64,000 nt of DNA from Phaseolus vulgaris (Eukaryota > Streptophyta > Magnoliopsida > Fabales > Fabaceae): contig NC_023756.2 in NCBI RefSeq assembly GCF_000499845.2, forward strand, positions 43,153,393 to 43,217,392, given 5' to 3'. A program made the position numbers and the translations under genes. The notes under the pieces are model-generated. The model was not told the origin of the DNA, ran no database searches, and saw nothing but the letters and a program-made list of their open reading frames with translations. Positions 34,915 through 46,940 of the stretch are shown piece after piece. Every line of letters starts with the position of its first letter. The stretch's first letter is position 1.

Positions 34915-36928
34915 GCCGCCACTAAATGAGTTGGGACCAACTACTCTATCATCCTTCAATGGTATTTATCCGATATTCAATATGAGTTGAAAAACATCCT
35001 AAATTATTTTATATCTATCTGTAATTATAAATATTTATTAAATAAATTTTATTTTTAAAATTATTAAATTTTTTTCTTTTTAAAAATATTTGGGAAGTGA
35101 AATTATACTCTTGATGAAAAGAAAAAACTTCTTTACAAAATGTCATAAAACAATGATGTATTTATGATATACAGAGAAATATAAGAAAAAATTTGTAGAA
35201 TTTCTCGAGTTATGCGTGTCATATGTGTGTAGAGTCATACCAATATTTTTCTATCGTTACAATTTTATCTTTTGCAGAAACTTTTATTTTATTTTATTAT
35301 TTTAGAAGTATTTCGAAAGATTTGTTTCAACATATAACATTTCCAGCGTAAATAATTTTTGGCTTATAAATTTTTGCATTTATATAAATGGAAAAAAATG
35401 TATTGTTTATTTTCTTTAAAAAATCATTTTGTCTCTCATTTCTGAAAATGTATCGTTTTACTGATAAATTTTTGGCTGAGTTGATTTCCTTCTATAATAT
35501 ATTGGTCTCGAGCTTAAGAAAAGTGATTCAATTTGGAGACTTTATTAATTCAAAAAATTTAAATTATATTAATGTGGTGAATATTTATTGAAGAGTGTTT
35601 TGAAATTTAAGGAGGTGTAACCCTCCTTCATTTCTCATCTCTCTACCTCCTCTTTAATTTGTTTTTTCAAAATAGTGTTTTTGAAGAATTTGATCAAGCA
35701 TGGAAGAATTAATATTATTTTTAATTAATTAGATCTTTAAATAGAGTAAGTTGCTATTTATTATAAATATTTTCTATCTTCTTGCTTTCTTTTATGGATT
35801 TATCATCCATCTAAATGGGTTTAGTTAAAAAAAATAATATTCTCAACTTAATTAAACTTATAATGAATAACAAAAAACTTGATTAAACTTATAATGAATA
35901 AAATAAACTTGATTAAACTTATAATGAATTTTTGTTATGTTTGGATATTTTGTTCTAAACCTTTAGATTTTGAGTAGTTCTCTTTCTTGAGTTGAAGTTT
36001 TCTTTAGAGAAAAATTATAAATCAATAATTTATTTATGTTTTTTTATAAAACCTTAGAATATATGACTTGGATGTGAATATGACTTGGTTAAATTTTTTA
36101 AGGAAAAATTATGTTTTATTAGAAATTGAGTAAGAATGTTATTTGAGTTTTTTTATTGATTGAAGATTGTTTTAAAATGCTTTGAATTGGATACTCTTGT
36201 TGAAATGTTGACATAATGGTTAGATTTTGCATATTAAAGTATATAGTTTCTTAAATCAAGTTTTGAATATGATTTTAATGAGTAGAGTTTAGTTTCCTAT
36301 AATTTTCAATGTGTTAGTTTATGAGTTTGATGTGAATGATATTGATTAACATATATTTATTCACACTCAATAGCTTTAATTATAAATTATTGGACTATAA
36401 TAATAAATAAATCTATTGTTTTAATTAATATTCATATAATTGGGTTTATTTGGACCTTAACTATTATTTTTGTTAATTTTGTGTTTTTAGAGTAAATGGT
36501 CTGAAGGAAGTGTCTACCTTTGTGAATAGGCTAAATATGCAAAAGTCCAAGTTGCTTCTTGAATCAAAACTGAAAACAAACTCTAAAGAGAAGAAAGAGA
36601 AAATAAAATCTACAATATCTCAGAAACAAAATTGAAAGCAAATCTTCTGCAAAATACAAACCCCTTTTTTCTATATTTTCAGAGAAAGAGAATTCATATA
36701 TGATCTATTTGAAGCTGCGACAGGTATGAGAATGATGCATAATTTTTTTCGTATCGGGGGGGTAGCGACTGATCTACCTTATGGTTGGGTAGATAAATGT
36801 TCTGATTTCTAAGAATTCTATAAAGTTGGAAACTGTTAATAAAATCTAAACTACAATGTTTTCCCAAGGGGAAAAGGGAGGAGCTTCATAGGGTTTTCTT
36901 AGTTTCTTTTTTTCTTTGTAATTCTTTT
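33956..36928. other. AT-rich intergenic sequence
   Basis: No gene is recognised. 34010-34035 and 34863-34911 hold TA repeats. 35600-36200 resembles the repeat at 32.6 kb. Around 36590-36830 there is more GC-balanced sequence (gaagctgcgacaggtatgag, gtatcgggggggtagcgac) that may be old transposon DNA, but no domain is visible. Confidence 0.45.
34863..34911. repeat. (TA)n microsatellite
   Basis: About 24 consecutive AT/TA dinucleotides, read directly. Confidence 0.95.
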
Positions 36929-37493
36929 GTTTTGCCTCCGCATGGAAGGCTAAACCTTTTTTGGTTGATTCCTTTGTAATTTCCCATTAAGTTCTGAGGT
37001 TTTGGTCAATAAAAGTTTTGATTTTTAATTCTCTATAGTAATTGTTTTAATAGTTTAATCTCTTAGAAAGCTGGTTTTTGTGAGAGGTTGTACTTGAATG
37101 CATGATTGAGAGTCTTCATTATCTTAAACTTTGGTTTCTTAGTTAGTTCACATTATTTTAATTAATGTCTTGGGTGCATGATTCAAGGGAGAGGAGATAA
37201 ACATTCTCATTGAGTATACACATATAACAAAGTGTACCCTTGAATCATGTGCCCAATAAATTAATCAGAACAATGAAAACTAACTAATAAATCAAAGTTT
37301 AAGATAAGGAAGACTATCAATCAGGCGTTCAAGTATAACCTCTCACAAAAACCAAATTTCCAGGATATTAGACTATTAAAACAGCTCCTATAGAGAATTA
37401 AAAATCAAAACTTTTATTGACCAAAACCTCATAACTCAATGGAAAATTACAAAGGAATCAACCAAAAAGGTTTAGCCTTCCATGCGGAGGCAA

Positions 37494-37496
<3 letters not shown>
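36929..37496. repeat. Long inverted repeat, ~260-bp arms and 48-base loop
   Basis: The left arm 36929-37189 ('gttttgcctccgcatggaag' ... 'gcatgattcaaggg') pairs with the right arm 37238-37496 ('cccttgaatcatgtgccc' ... 'ccatgcggaggcaaaac'). By eye about nine of ten positions match in the full complement. The spacer is 37190-37237. There is no open frame. The right arm abuts a (TA)n tract directly. It could fold into a near-continuous double-stranded hairpin if transcribed. It could be two opposed copies of one repeat, or a foldback element. Confidence 0.9.

Positions 37497-37552
<56 letters not shown>
37497..37552. repeat. (TA)n microsatellite
   Basis: About 27 TA dinucleotides starting immediately after the right arm of the inverted repeat. 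Confidence 0.95.
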
Positions 37553-37554
<2 letters not shown>

Positions 37555-38395
37555 AATTTGACTAATCAATGTTGAATTGAAATGAGTGAAAAATAAGGAT
37601 TGGACAAATTATGGATTGTAGTGTTAAGTTTGAATGTGATTGAAGGTTGTATTTGTTATATTGGTTGTGTAAGACTTTGATAAAAAATGGTCATGTTGCA
37701 TAAGATTGATTTTATGATATTTTCGCTCAAGCGAAGATAGAACAAAGATCCAAACTTTACTCTCAATTCTATTTTTGTTTAAACGAGAATTTTTTTGCTC
37801 AAGCAAAAATATAGTTACAACTCAACCTTGCTCTCAACTAGATTTTTGCTCAAGCTATTTTTTTTTTCTTTCTTTCTTCTCTTTTTCTCTCTTTCATGAT
37901 TGAATGTTGATTTGTTATTACACATGTTTTTATGGTTTTCACTTGGATTAAGATTAGGATTAGCAGGATAATGTGAAACTCAGTGAAGATTGCTACTGAA
38001 TACGAACTTAACCAAGTGGTTAAGTAAGTGTGAAGGTTTTTTTTAAAAGAGCAAAGAGAAAAACACACACAGTAAGATGATAAACACGGAAATTACCAAC
38101 ACAAAAGATAATTAAATGACCAAATGTAAATGGAAGACCAAGGAATAACAAAGGAAAGAGTAATGGCAAAATAATGAAAGGAAAGAAGGAAAGAGATAAA
38201 TAAGCTTATGGAGTGGAGAAATGGAGTTGATTCACGTCACTTGGGGGATGGAGCTCCAAGATGAGTGAGGATGTGAGTTGCCACTTGCAGCCATCTCTGC
38301 CAAGATAAGACTCAAACGAATTTAGGAACAATCAAGATTCACTCAAGCAGAGTTTCTTTACTATTCAATGTTCATTTACAAGAGGCAAAGTGTTG
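37553..38395. other. Old repeat-like sequence left of the Copia element
   Basis: At 37730-37860 the phrase 'gctcaagcgaa/gctcaagcaaa' recurs several times, as in some plant LTRs. 38060-38395 continues across the Copia insertion into 53426-53526 (a TATA-like 'ctatttatatagctt' at about 53431) and 55306 onward, so the Copia copies landed in a pre-existing, possibly LTR-type, sequence. No gene is seen. Confidence 0.4.
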
Positions 38396-38400
38396 AAGAT

Positions 38401-40167
38401 GGTTGTTGCCCCTTCAAGATTGTGTTTGATGAAGACTTCTATGTACATTTCATGTGTATTTTGCTTTGCTTTAAGTGTGTCTTAGGTAGTGCTTAGAGGT
38501 TGTCTAAGAGTGGGCTTTTTGCTGAGTAACTCACCTCATAACCATTGGCCATGTGATAAGAACAAGCATAAGTTTTCTTAAACTGTTTTTCACATGTTTT
38601 ACAAAAAACACGTTTACTGCATAAAAATAAATCTGTTCTTTTCTAAATAAACAGATTCATTTTTACACTGATGCCTTGGCTAAGTCTTATGAAAATTAGA
38701 TTTTGTGCATCATGTATTTTGACTAAGTCTTCTACCTTTCAAAACGACTGTGTTTAAATAGTTAAGCTTTTCTGTTTTCGTTTTGAAAAAAATAAATCTG
38801 TTCATCTGTAAATGAATAGATTCTTTTTGTCTCTGGTGCCATGTCAAGCTTAAACGATTTTCAGTTTTATCTCAGCACCAGAATGGTTGACTAAGTCTCA
38901 TCACTTAACAAATTCTCTAACTGTTTTTGAAAATAAATCTGTTCATTTTATTTTCAATCTATTCATTTTATAACAACTTTAACTGTTTTTCAAAAAAAAA
39001 TTATAAGTTGGTTTTCTATAAAATGAAAACTTGTTTCTGAGTTTAATCATCGTTCATACATTTGCAAAAACAAGTTTTGACAGCAGAGAATTAAGAGTTT
39101 ACAAAGGATTAGCATTTGTTCTTCAAAGATTTCGAAAATCACAAAGTGCTTGTTCTTGGTTTGGTTCTAAAAGCTTGGTGTGAGGTGCTGCTACTGTTCT
39201 AGCAATCTTGCCTACTGGTTTAAGGCAGATCTTTGTATCCTCAATCAGGTGTAGTCATTTCACTTTACATTTCTTGTAACAGTTTGGTTGAACACTCTTC
39301 TTGATAGGTTTTCTTGAAGAGTGTGTGTGAGCTGAAATAGGTTTTTTCAGCAAGAGTACCTAAGTTCTTGTGGGTTTCAAGAACAATGGGAATTGTGTTT
39401 GTTTGTATTGTGATTTAGTGAATTTCACCTTGGTTTTAGGTGAAGACTGGATGTAGCTCAGTTGAGTGAACCAGTATAACTGCCATGTGTTCATTCTCTC
39501 TCAATCTCTGCAATTAAGTTTCTGCATAATTGATAAAATAGCAAAGAAATAAATTTGTTCATTCATTAATAAATCTGGTTTTTTTCTGGGCTCGTTTCAT
39601 CCTGTTCTTAATTTCTGGAAAAGTTGTTTGAGTCAGATAAGAACATATAAAATTTGTTAAAAGCCACTGGAACAGATTGATTGTGATAGGTTGCTCAAGA
39701 AATTGTCAAAGCTATTAATTGAACCTTAAATAATTGCTTAAAATTGAAGCTTGCTGTTTCTGTGATTCACTGTTCTTAATTTCTGGAAAACTGTTTGTTT
39801 CAAGAAGAACACTTATAATTTGTTAAAAGTCACTGGAACAGGTTGATTGTAAATGTTACTCAATTAATTGGCATGCTATCAATTGAACCTTAATCACTTG
39901 CTTGAAATTGAAGTTTGTTGTTTTGTGGTTCACTGGTTTTCGTTCTAATATCAGTGTGTGTGCATCTGGAAAATCTATCTGCATAATCGTGTGATTAACC
40001 TTGCTGTATAAACGCTTTTCAAACAAAAACAGTGCTGAAATAAATATGTTCATTTTCACATAAATCGATTTATTTTCTGTAAACTGTGTTAAACACTGTT
40101 TCTGCGAGAAAGTTTTAAAACGTCAATTCACCCTCCCTCTTGAACTTTGGCACTATTAAACCCAACA
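38401..40167 (+). repeat. 5' LTR of the Copia element
   Basis: 1767 bp, with TG...CA ends. It contains repeated 'aaataaatctgttcatttt' phrases. Short minus-strand frames inside (for example 39856-40059) recur in every LTR copy and are not genes. Confidence 0.95.
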
Positions 40168-40184
40168 ATTGGTATCAAGAGCTA
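40168..40184 (+). promoter_or_regulatory. Copia primer-binding site
   Basis: 'attggtatcaagagcta' sits immediately after the 5' LTR. It is complementary to the 3' end of initiator-Met tRNA in the usual Copia manner, with one extra A relative to tggtatcagagc. Confidence 0.85.
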
Positions 40185-40253
40185 GGACTTGTATTTTAAT
40201 CAAGTTTGTTTGTAATAATGTCTGAGTTTAATGTGCTTTTTGCTGAAGGATCC

Positions 40254-40952
40254 TGATGGCATTTTCATGAAGTTCTTCTTGAATCAATGTAGAGTATGGG
40301 GCGGAAGCAATGAATGAGAGTGAGCAAGATCCTCCTAAGAGTGGTGTTGATCTTGTAGGTGCATGATAAGTGTGGGTATTGGGTGGTTCGGCCAGCCCAA
40401 GGGAAAAGATGAAGGAATTGAAGTTTAGAGCCTAGGATTCTAGGGAGAAGCAAAGTTGAGCACAAATGGGCAGCATAACTTTACTCACAATAAACTTGAA
40501 AATACAAGGTGTAGGCTCCTCCTTTTATAGGCTAAGGAGGACCATAATGCAACCCTAATGCTAGCCAAATGAAATGTAAATATGAAGCACATGGGTGCAC
40601 ATGGCACATGGGTGCACAAATGAGCACATGGGGAGGGGTGTGTCTAGTTTTTATGCTCACCCCCTCCATGGGCTTTCTAGACCGGCCTTGGTAAATTTAG
40701 AGGTTTTTTTAGAAACTCTAAGTTTACCTAGGTTGGTGTTTTAGGTGCAAAAATTAATTCTAAGAAAATTACAAATAAAGTTCCTATGCTAATTTTGACA
40801 AGAAATTAAAGTCTACTCTACACTAGAGTTTATGGCATTTGAACATGTAAAAGAACGTCTTCTTGGATCCTCTTGGCCATAACTCTATGGTTGGCCCAAA
40901 TCTACCCTTTGGTGGGCTTGCATGTGGGCTTGTGCTTGGGCCTCTTCCATCA
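40254..40952 (-). repeat. 3' LTR of the nested gypsy element
   Basis: 699 bp. It holds an extra 37 bp (acatgggtgcac-type repeat at about 40586-40625) absent from the other LTR. Confidence 0.93.
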
Positions 40953-40980
40953 TCCCCTCCCTTTTGAAAAGGATTTGTCC

Positions 40981-42820
40981 TCAAATCCATTGCTTCTTCT
41001 TCTTCATGGCTAGGGGAATGGATGTGGCTGGATGGTGTCCATCATCTCCTCCTTCTTGAGAAGATCTATCCTCAGATCTACAGACTTGATCTCGGATAGC
41101 AACCTTTTGCTTCGCCAAAGCTTGTCCTCCTGGATCAAACGTCCACCTATAGAAATAATCAAATAAGGCATAGGTGTTAGTTTGCAAATTAATTTTACTA
41201 GGTTGCCATTTTTGTTTTTCTTTTGGTTTTGGCAACCTTGGACAAAGTTTCTCTTTTAATGGTTGTGTGTGGTCTCTAATCATCTTATGTATTTTAAAAT
41301 GTTCATTTGTGGTTACTTTCTCTTTAGGCATAAATCCTATAGAAGATGGTAACAACTTAAAAGGAGAAAGATGATTGAACCCACACATAACTTTAAAAGT
41401 AGAAATATAAGTAGTTTTGTGAACTACTTTATGGTATGTTTGCTCACCTCTAGAGTTGTGTGTGCACTTCATGATTATTCTAGGCATAGTAGAAAGAGCT
41501 AGATTTTCAAATATATTTTGACCATGCGTTTGAGGATGATAAGAATTTAAAGTGTGCAATTTAGTTGCAAGTTTTCCAAAGGAAATCCTCAAATCATGGT
41601 TTGCGTAATTTGGAACTCTATTCAACACTATGCTTGAAGATAAACCATGAAGATGTATCACTTCTCTAGAGAAGAGTTTATCCATAACCATGAAGATTGA
41701 ATCACAACCTTTTGTTGTCCTAGGGAGTTTTAATATGAAATTTATATCTTCCCAAGGATCATTTGCAAAAGGTGAAGGAGTATAGAGTTTATGAGACATT
41801 GCCTTGGGCGTAGTTTGAAAACAAGAATTGTACCTAAGGTAATGTCTTTGAACTTCTTTTCTCATGGGGGACAAAAGTTTTCCTTTTAAAAGCTCTAGAG
41901 TTTTATCAACTCTAATTTGTCCCATGAGTTCTCCTTCATGAAGACTTTTTCTCTTATGTGTAAGGATAGTCTCGTTGTGACAACCATTGTTTATAAGGAT
42001 TTGTACACTTTGCAATGGTTGTCTCAATAAGACATGACAAGTTTCTTTAGGCACTACTTCACATAAAAAATTGTTTTTGTAGATGCTTATAAAAAACTTG
42101 ACATTCACTTGGTGATATCCTAGCACATATGAGAAATAATCTATTTCATTTTTATCTATGCAAGCTTCTTTTAAAGACTCTTCTTTTTCACTTAGGCTTG
42201 CAAGTGTTCCTTTACAAAAGGTAAGGCTTTGAGGTTGTTCAACAAGACACACATTTTCAAAGGTATTTTTAAATCTTTGGTCTTGTTGAATGACCTTGTG
42301 GGAAGGAACACTCTTCTCCCACGCCTTTTGTTCTTCAAGGGTCTTCTCTTGCTTTTCTATTTTTACATTTTCTTCACTCTCACTAGCTTCTTTTTCTTGG
42401 CTACTATTCTCATCTTTGTCCCTTAAGATCATAGATCTTTCATTGAAACATTGAGATGCTAATTGATCATTGCCAAGGTATTCTAAACATGGAATTTCTC
42501 TAGCTTGAGTGTGAGAGATATGCTTGGTTAGGTTTTCTTGTCTCTCTTTCCTAGCTCTCCTAGGGAATTGTTGATGATATTCATTTTTCCTAGGACTTTC
42601 TTCCCCAAGATAATCATGATGTTTAGAGCTAGATGCATGAGAATGTAATTTTTTTTGAAAATTGAGACTTCTCATTCTTTGCTTTAGTCAATTCATTAGT
42701 TTTGATCTCATTCTCCAATTGTTTAGATGAAATTGATTGAATATCCTTAGTAAGTTGTTTCAGAAGAGATTTCAAGGATTTCACCTCACTTTTAAGAGAT
42801 TTAGAGGAGTGAGAAGACAT
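40981..42820 (-). CDS. Chimeric gag/protease-region/integrase ORF of the gypsy element
   Basis: The frame opens at 42820 (Lys/Ser-rich coiled-coil N-terminus, 63 codons), shifts at an A-run near 42650, and continues open for 564 codons to 40981. Order: charged gag-like region with a degenerate knuckle (CLEYLGNDQLASQC); Glu/Lys-rich segment; protease-region relic (EVVPKETCHVLLRQP); then integrase pieces, with an eroded zinc-binding region, PWEDINFILKLPRTTKGCDS, a core motif SYHPQTHGQN, and FNHLSPFKLLP. Segments that are continuous in autonomous relatives are missing, and no RT or RNase H is present. The long open frame despite the deletions suggests either recent birth or retained use of the gag part. 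Confidence 0.7.
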
Positions 42821-44594
42821 GACTAAAGCTTTGTGTGTAGAAGTATTTTACCTTGAGAAAAATTTAGGGAAGTCAAAGAAGGTAGTCTTCCAGGTAAGGG
42901 AGGTGAGTCACAGTGGACTACTTAAATACCAAGCCTTTGCCTTAGCCAAAAACTATCCCTCAATGTCTTCACACAAAGCTTTCTCTTAGTAAACCACTTG
43001 AAACACGATTAAGTTGAGAAATCAAAACTTTTTTTTTTCAATGCAAGAAAAACAATGTATGCTAACTAATTAACAAAGCTAGACGGTTTTAACAAAGCTT
43101 AAAAACAACCACACATACAAAGCGTTACTAATTAAGCAAAAGAAAAGGCAATTACAAACAATTAACAATTGCTAATTAAGAATTCTATACTAGTCGGCCC
43201 TAGGTGAGGCTTCTTGGACACTTTGAGCCCTTGAAGACACACTCACCGTCTAAACGTAATTAACAAGGTAATTAACAATAAACCAAGTTGCAAAGGAAAT
43301 AAGAGAACTCCCTTTGTTGATCCTCTTTTGGTTAGTGCACTTCCTTGTTGTCTTTGCTTGTTGATCTTCCAAGTGTTTGTAGTGTTTTCTCAAGAATGCT
43401 TGTTTCGGCTTTGGCCTTGTCTTCTCCTTAGAATGATGGCCTTTAATCCTCCAATTTCCAGCACCTAGCAAAGGGCTAAACCTTAACCAAATCAAGTTCC
43501 CATTCACATAAGCACCAAAGAAGAATTAAATTCCAGCACCCAAATTAGAGGTCAAAGAACAAAAGCAAGAAACAAATTTAATTGAATAAAAACAGTACCA
43601 CCAAAAGGATTTAGATTGTAACAACTAGAAAGGGAGTCAATTAAGTAAAGCAAACAAATAAAGGTACTCAATTAAAGGTTGGCACACAAAAGAATTCCTA
43701 AAGAAAAGCACTAGATTAGATGACCAAATAAAAAAAACAGCACCACTGGAAAATGTTGTGGGCCAGAAAACGTGTTTGTTCCCCGATTTATGCTGAGCTG
43801 TATTTTTAGAATTTGGCTCTGAAATTTGTTATGCAAGATATTCAGGATCTTATCTAAAATCTGGCTTTGGAATCACTCAAAACGGATGCACCATTTTGTT
43901 TTAATAAATTTTGCAAAATTGGTGTTCGGTTATGCCAGCTGGAGCGCTTCAGATTTGCACTCTGATCTTAAAAGATTTATCATTTTTTTTCTGTTGCTTC
44001 TTTTGACCTAATTCTTTTTTTGTCCTTTCTATAACACTTTAAACTTGCATTTTCCAGAGAATCAAAATTTTCCTATGGGTGGAAATATTTTTCTAGGTTA
44101 AAACAGCCAAAACAGAGAAGGTGAAAACAGGGGAATCCGAAAACTGGAAACAAAAACAGCAAGATACCAAAGGATCAAAGAACAGCAGATTCAAACAATT
44201 TAAAAAGACCCAAAAGCAAGAAACAATCAAGCCAATAATAGGACTACTAAGAATTGTTGACAAATATGGATTCACATGACTTGACACAACATTTATAGAT
44301 TCAGAAAATAAAGACTCAAAGCATAAAATGAAGCAAAATTAAGAAAGCAATAAGGACTCAAATTCCTAAAAGAAAAACAGCCACTCAATGGTGTAAGGAA
44401 TCCTATCACAAGCTGCACAGAATTTGTTCAAGATCAATTGAACAATTGTGCTTTGGTTGGATCTTCCATAAGCACACCAAGAACAATTTAAAAGTAAAAA
44501 AAACAGCAAGACAAGTATGGAATTTAAATGACAATATGAAATAAAGAAGAACTGAAAATTTAAAAGACCAAGCTACTCATCTTGAAGAACCAAA
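42821..44594 (-). other. Non-coding leader of the nested gypsy element
   Basis: About 1.77 kb lies between the primer-binding site and the ORF. Short frames (43250-43507, 44093-44287 and others) have no recognisable domain. A long leader with a packaging function is common in plant non-autonomous elements; that function is inferred. Confidence 0.55.
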
Positions 44595-44610
44595 AGCTCA
44601 TGATACCAAA
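44595..44610 (-). promoter_or_regulatory. Primer-binding site of the nested gypsy element
   Basis: On the minus strand 'tttggtatcatgagct' directly follows the 5' LTR end 'gccatca', the expected position and Met-tRNA-like sequence. Confidence 0.8.
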
Positions 44611-45272
44611 TGATGGCATTTTCATGAAGTTCTTCTTGAATCAATGTAGAGTATGGGGCGGAAGCAATGAATGAGAGTGAGCAAGATCCTCCTAAGAGTG
44701 GTGTTGATCTTGTAGGTGCATGATAAGTGTGGGTATTGGGTGGTTCGGCCAGCCCAAGGGAAAAGATGAAGGAATTGAAGTTTAGAGCCTAGGATTCTAG
44801 GGAGAAGCAAAGTTGAGCACAAATGGGCAGCATAACTTTACTCACAATAAACTTGAAAATACAAGGTGTAGGCTCCTCCTTTTATAGGCTAAGGAGGACC
44901 ATAATGCAACCCTAATGCTAGCCAAATGAAATGTAAATGTGAAGCACATGGGGAGGGGTGTGTCTAGTTTTTATGCTCACCCCCTCCATGGGCTTTCTAG
45001 ACCGGCCTTGGTAAATTTAGAGGTTTTTTTAGAAACTCTAAGTTTACCTAGGTTGGTGTTTTAGGTGCAAAAATTAATTCTAAGAAAATTACAAATAAAG
45101 TTCCTATGCTAATTTTGACAAGAAATTAAAGTCTACTCTACACTAGAGTTTATGGCATTTGAACATGTAAAAGAACGTCTTCTTGGATCCTCTTGGCCAT
45201 AACTCTATGGTTGGCCCAAATCTACCCTTTGGTGGGCTTGCATGTGGGCTTGTGCTTGGGCCTCTTCCATCA
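44611..45272 (-). repeat. 5' LTR of the nested gypsy element
   Basis: 662 bp. It is nearly identical to 40254-40952 apart from the 37-bp deletion and one a/g difference (aaatgtgaag against aaatatgaag). The polymerase II start for the element should lie here. Confidence 0.93.
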
Positions 45273-46940
45273 GATCCGCTGTTAATAGACCACCTATGTT
45301 CAATGGAATGAATTATGCATTTTGGAAAGTTAGAATGAGAATTTTCATGGAATCTATTGATGCATTAATTTGGGAAGCTGTGGTCAATGGACCTTATGTG
45401 CCAATGCAGGTTGTCAAGGATGAAGAAGTGGTAAAGCCAAGATCAGAATGGAATGAGACCGAAAGGAGGAAGGCTCAACATGATTTTGTGGCCAAGAACA
45501 TCATAACCTCTGCATTGACAATGGATGAGTTCTTCAGGATATCCCAATGTAAGTCAGCTAAGGAGATGTGGGAAGTCTTAGAAGTCACTCATGAGGGCAC
45601 TGAAGATGTGAAGAGGTCAAGAAAACATGCTCTCATCCAAGTATATGAACTGTTCAGAATGCAACCCGAGGAGAGCATTGCTGATGTGCAGAAAAGGTTC
45701 ACCCATATTGTGAATTACCTCACTGGTTTGGGAAAAGAATTTGACAGAGAGGAACTCAACATAAAGATATTGAAGTGCCTCGACAGAAGCTGGCAACCAA
45801 AGGTGACTGCCATATCTGAAAGTCGTGATCTGTCAAAGCTGGGAACTGCTGCACTGTTTGGAAAGCTAATGGAGCATGAGCTAGAGCTCAAAAGACTCAA
45901 AGAGTAGGAAACAACAGAGAGAAAACCCAAAGGTCTTGCACTGAAAGCTACTGAACTGGATGAGATCAAGGAGGAAAAAGAAGATGCTGAAGATGATGAC
46001 ACAATCAGCCTTCTTACAAAAAGATTCAGCAAATTCTTGAGGAAGAAAAGCATAAATAGGAACCAGCAGAAAAGAAGGTATCCTAAACCCAATGATTCAA
46101 ATTCCTCTAAATATACTTGCTTTGGCTGTGGCAAAACAGGGCACATCAAAACAGATTGTCCAGATAATCAAACAAAGGACAAATCTGCCAGCAAGAAATT
46201 TGAAAGGAACAAGGGAAGAAGAGCTTACATCTCATGGGAGGAAAATGAAGTGTCTTCAACCAGCAGCTCTTCAACTGAGAATGAGGAAAGCAATCTGTTC
46301 TTCATGATGAAAGATGAGGAGTCAATCTCAGATTCAGTAAGTGATTTTTCTGTGGATTCAGATAACTATGATCAATTGCTTACTGCTTTCAAGGAAACTC
46401 ATGATGAAGAAAATAGGCTAGCTGTAATATGCAATAAGCTGCAAAAGGTAAATAATGTGCTTGCACCTATAGTAAAAACACTTGAGAAAGAATTGCATAA
46501 AGCCAAAACAAAGTTGGTAAGCCTTGAACTAACATGCTTGCATGTCTCTATTAAAACCTGTGAAAACTGCAAAAAATTGGAAAAACAAGTGGAGTATTTG
46601 CTGAAAACCCTTTCCAATTTCACCAGGGAAGAGAAAACCTTGAGTCTCTCCTTGGATCACAGAATGTTGTTTTCAATAAGAATGGTCTTGGTTATACCCC
46701 TGGAAATGTAACCAATGTCAAAAAGCTTTCAAGTTTTTTTGTTCCAGCAAAATCAGTTTTTTCAGCTTTTAACAGTGGCAAAAAGGCATCTCATGTAACC
46801 TGTTTTTACTGCATGAAATCTGGTCATACCTCTAGGTTTTGCATTGCTAGAAAGCATCTTGTGCCTAAGAACTTAGCAAAATCACTACCAAAGAGAAGGT
46901 TTTAATCTGTGTTGGACCCTATACTGAAAAAGGGTACCAT

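Larger units (their letters stand above)
40254..45272 (-). mobile_element. Nested, young non-autonomous Ty3/gypsy element
   Basis: It is inserted in the Copia gag with TSD 'gatcc' (40249-40253 and 45273-45277). On the minus strand: LTR 45272-44611, primer-binding site 'tttggtatcatgagct' (44610-44595), a long leader, a gag/integrase-derived ORF (42820-40981), polypurine 'aaaagggagggga' (about 40965-40953), and LTR 40952-40254. LTR ends are tgatgg...ccatca. The two LTRs differ by one 37-bp indel and, by eye, a single substitution, so the insertion is recent. RT and RNase H are absent, so it must be mobilised in trans. Confidence 0.93.
40218..46711 (+). pseudogene. Copia gag, split by a nested element and carrying stops
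   Basis: The ATG at 40218 gives 12 codons up to 40253. The frame resumes at 45278 after the nested element and its target duplication (FNGMNYAFWKVRMRIFME, a UBN2/gag-type core). TAG at 45905 interrupts it. The same frame continues to a CCHC knuckle (CFGCGKTGHIKTDC, near 46120-46160) and an acidic/coiled-coil stretch (46200-46620). A frameshift near 46630 then ends it. Further on, in another frame, a second knuckle (CFYCMKSGHTSRFC, about 46801-46845) and a TAA near 46903 are seen. The normal role is the nucleocapsid of virus-like particles; here it is broken. Confidence 0.88.

Noticed and set aside
39430..39480. tRNA-like phrase 'tagctcagttgagtgaacc' in the Copia LTR
   Set aside because: It resembles a tRNA D-arm but has no anticodon or T-arm partner, and it repeats in all LTR copies.
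45242..45277. Start codon for gag at 45242
   Set aside because: This ATG lies in the LTR of the nested gypsy element. The original gag start is at 40218.
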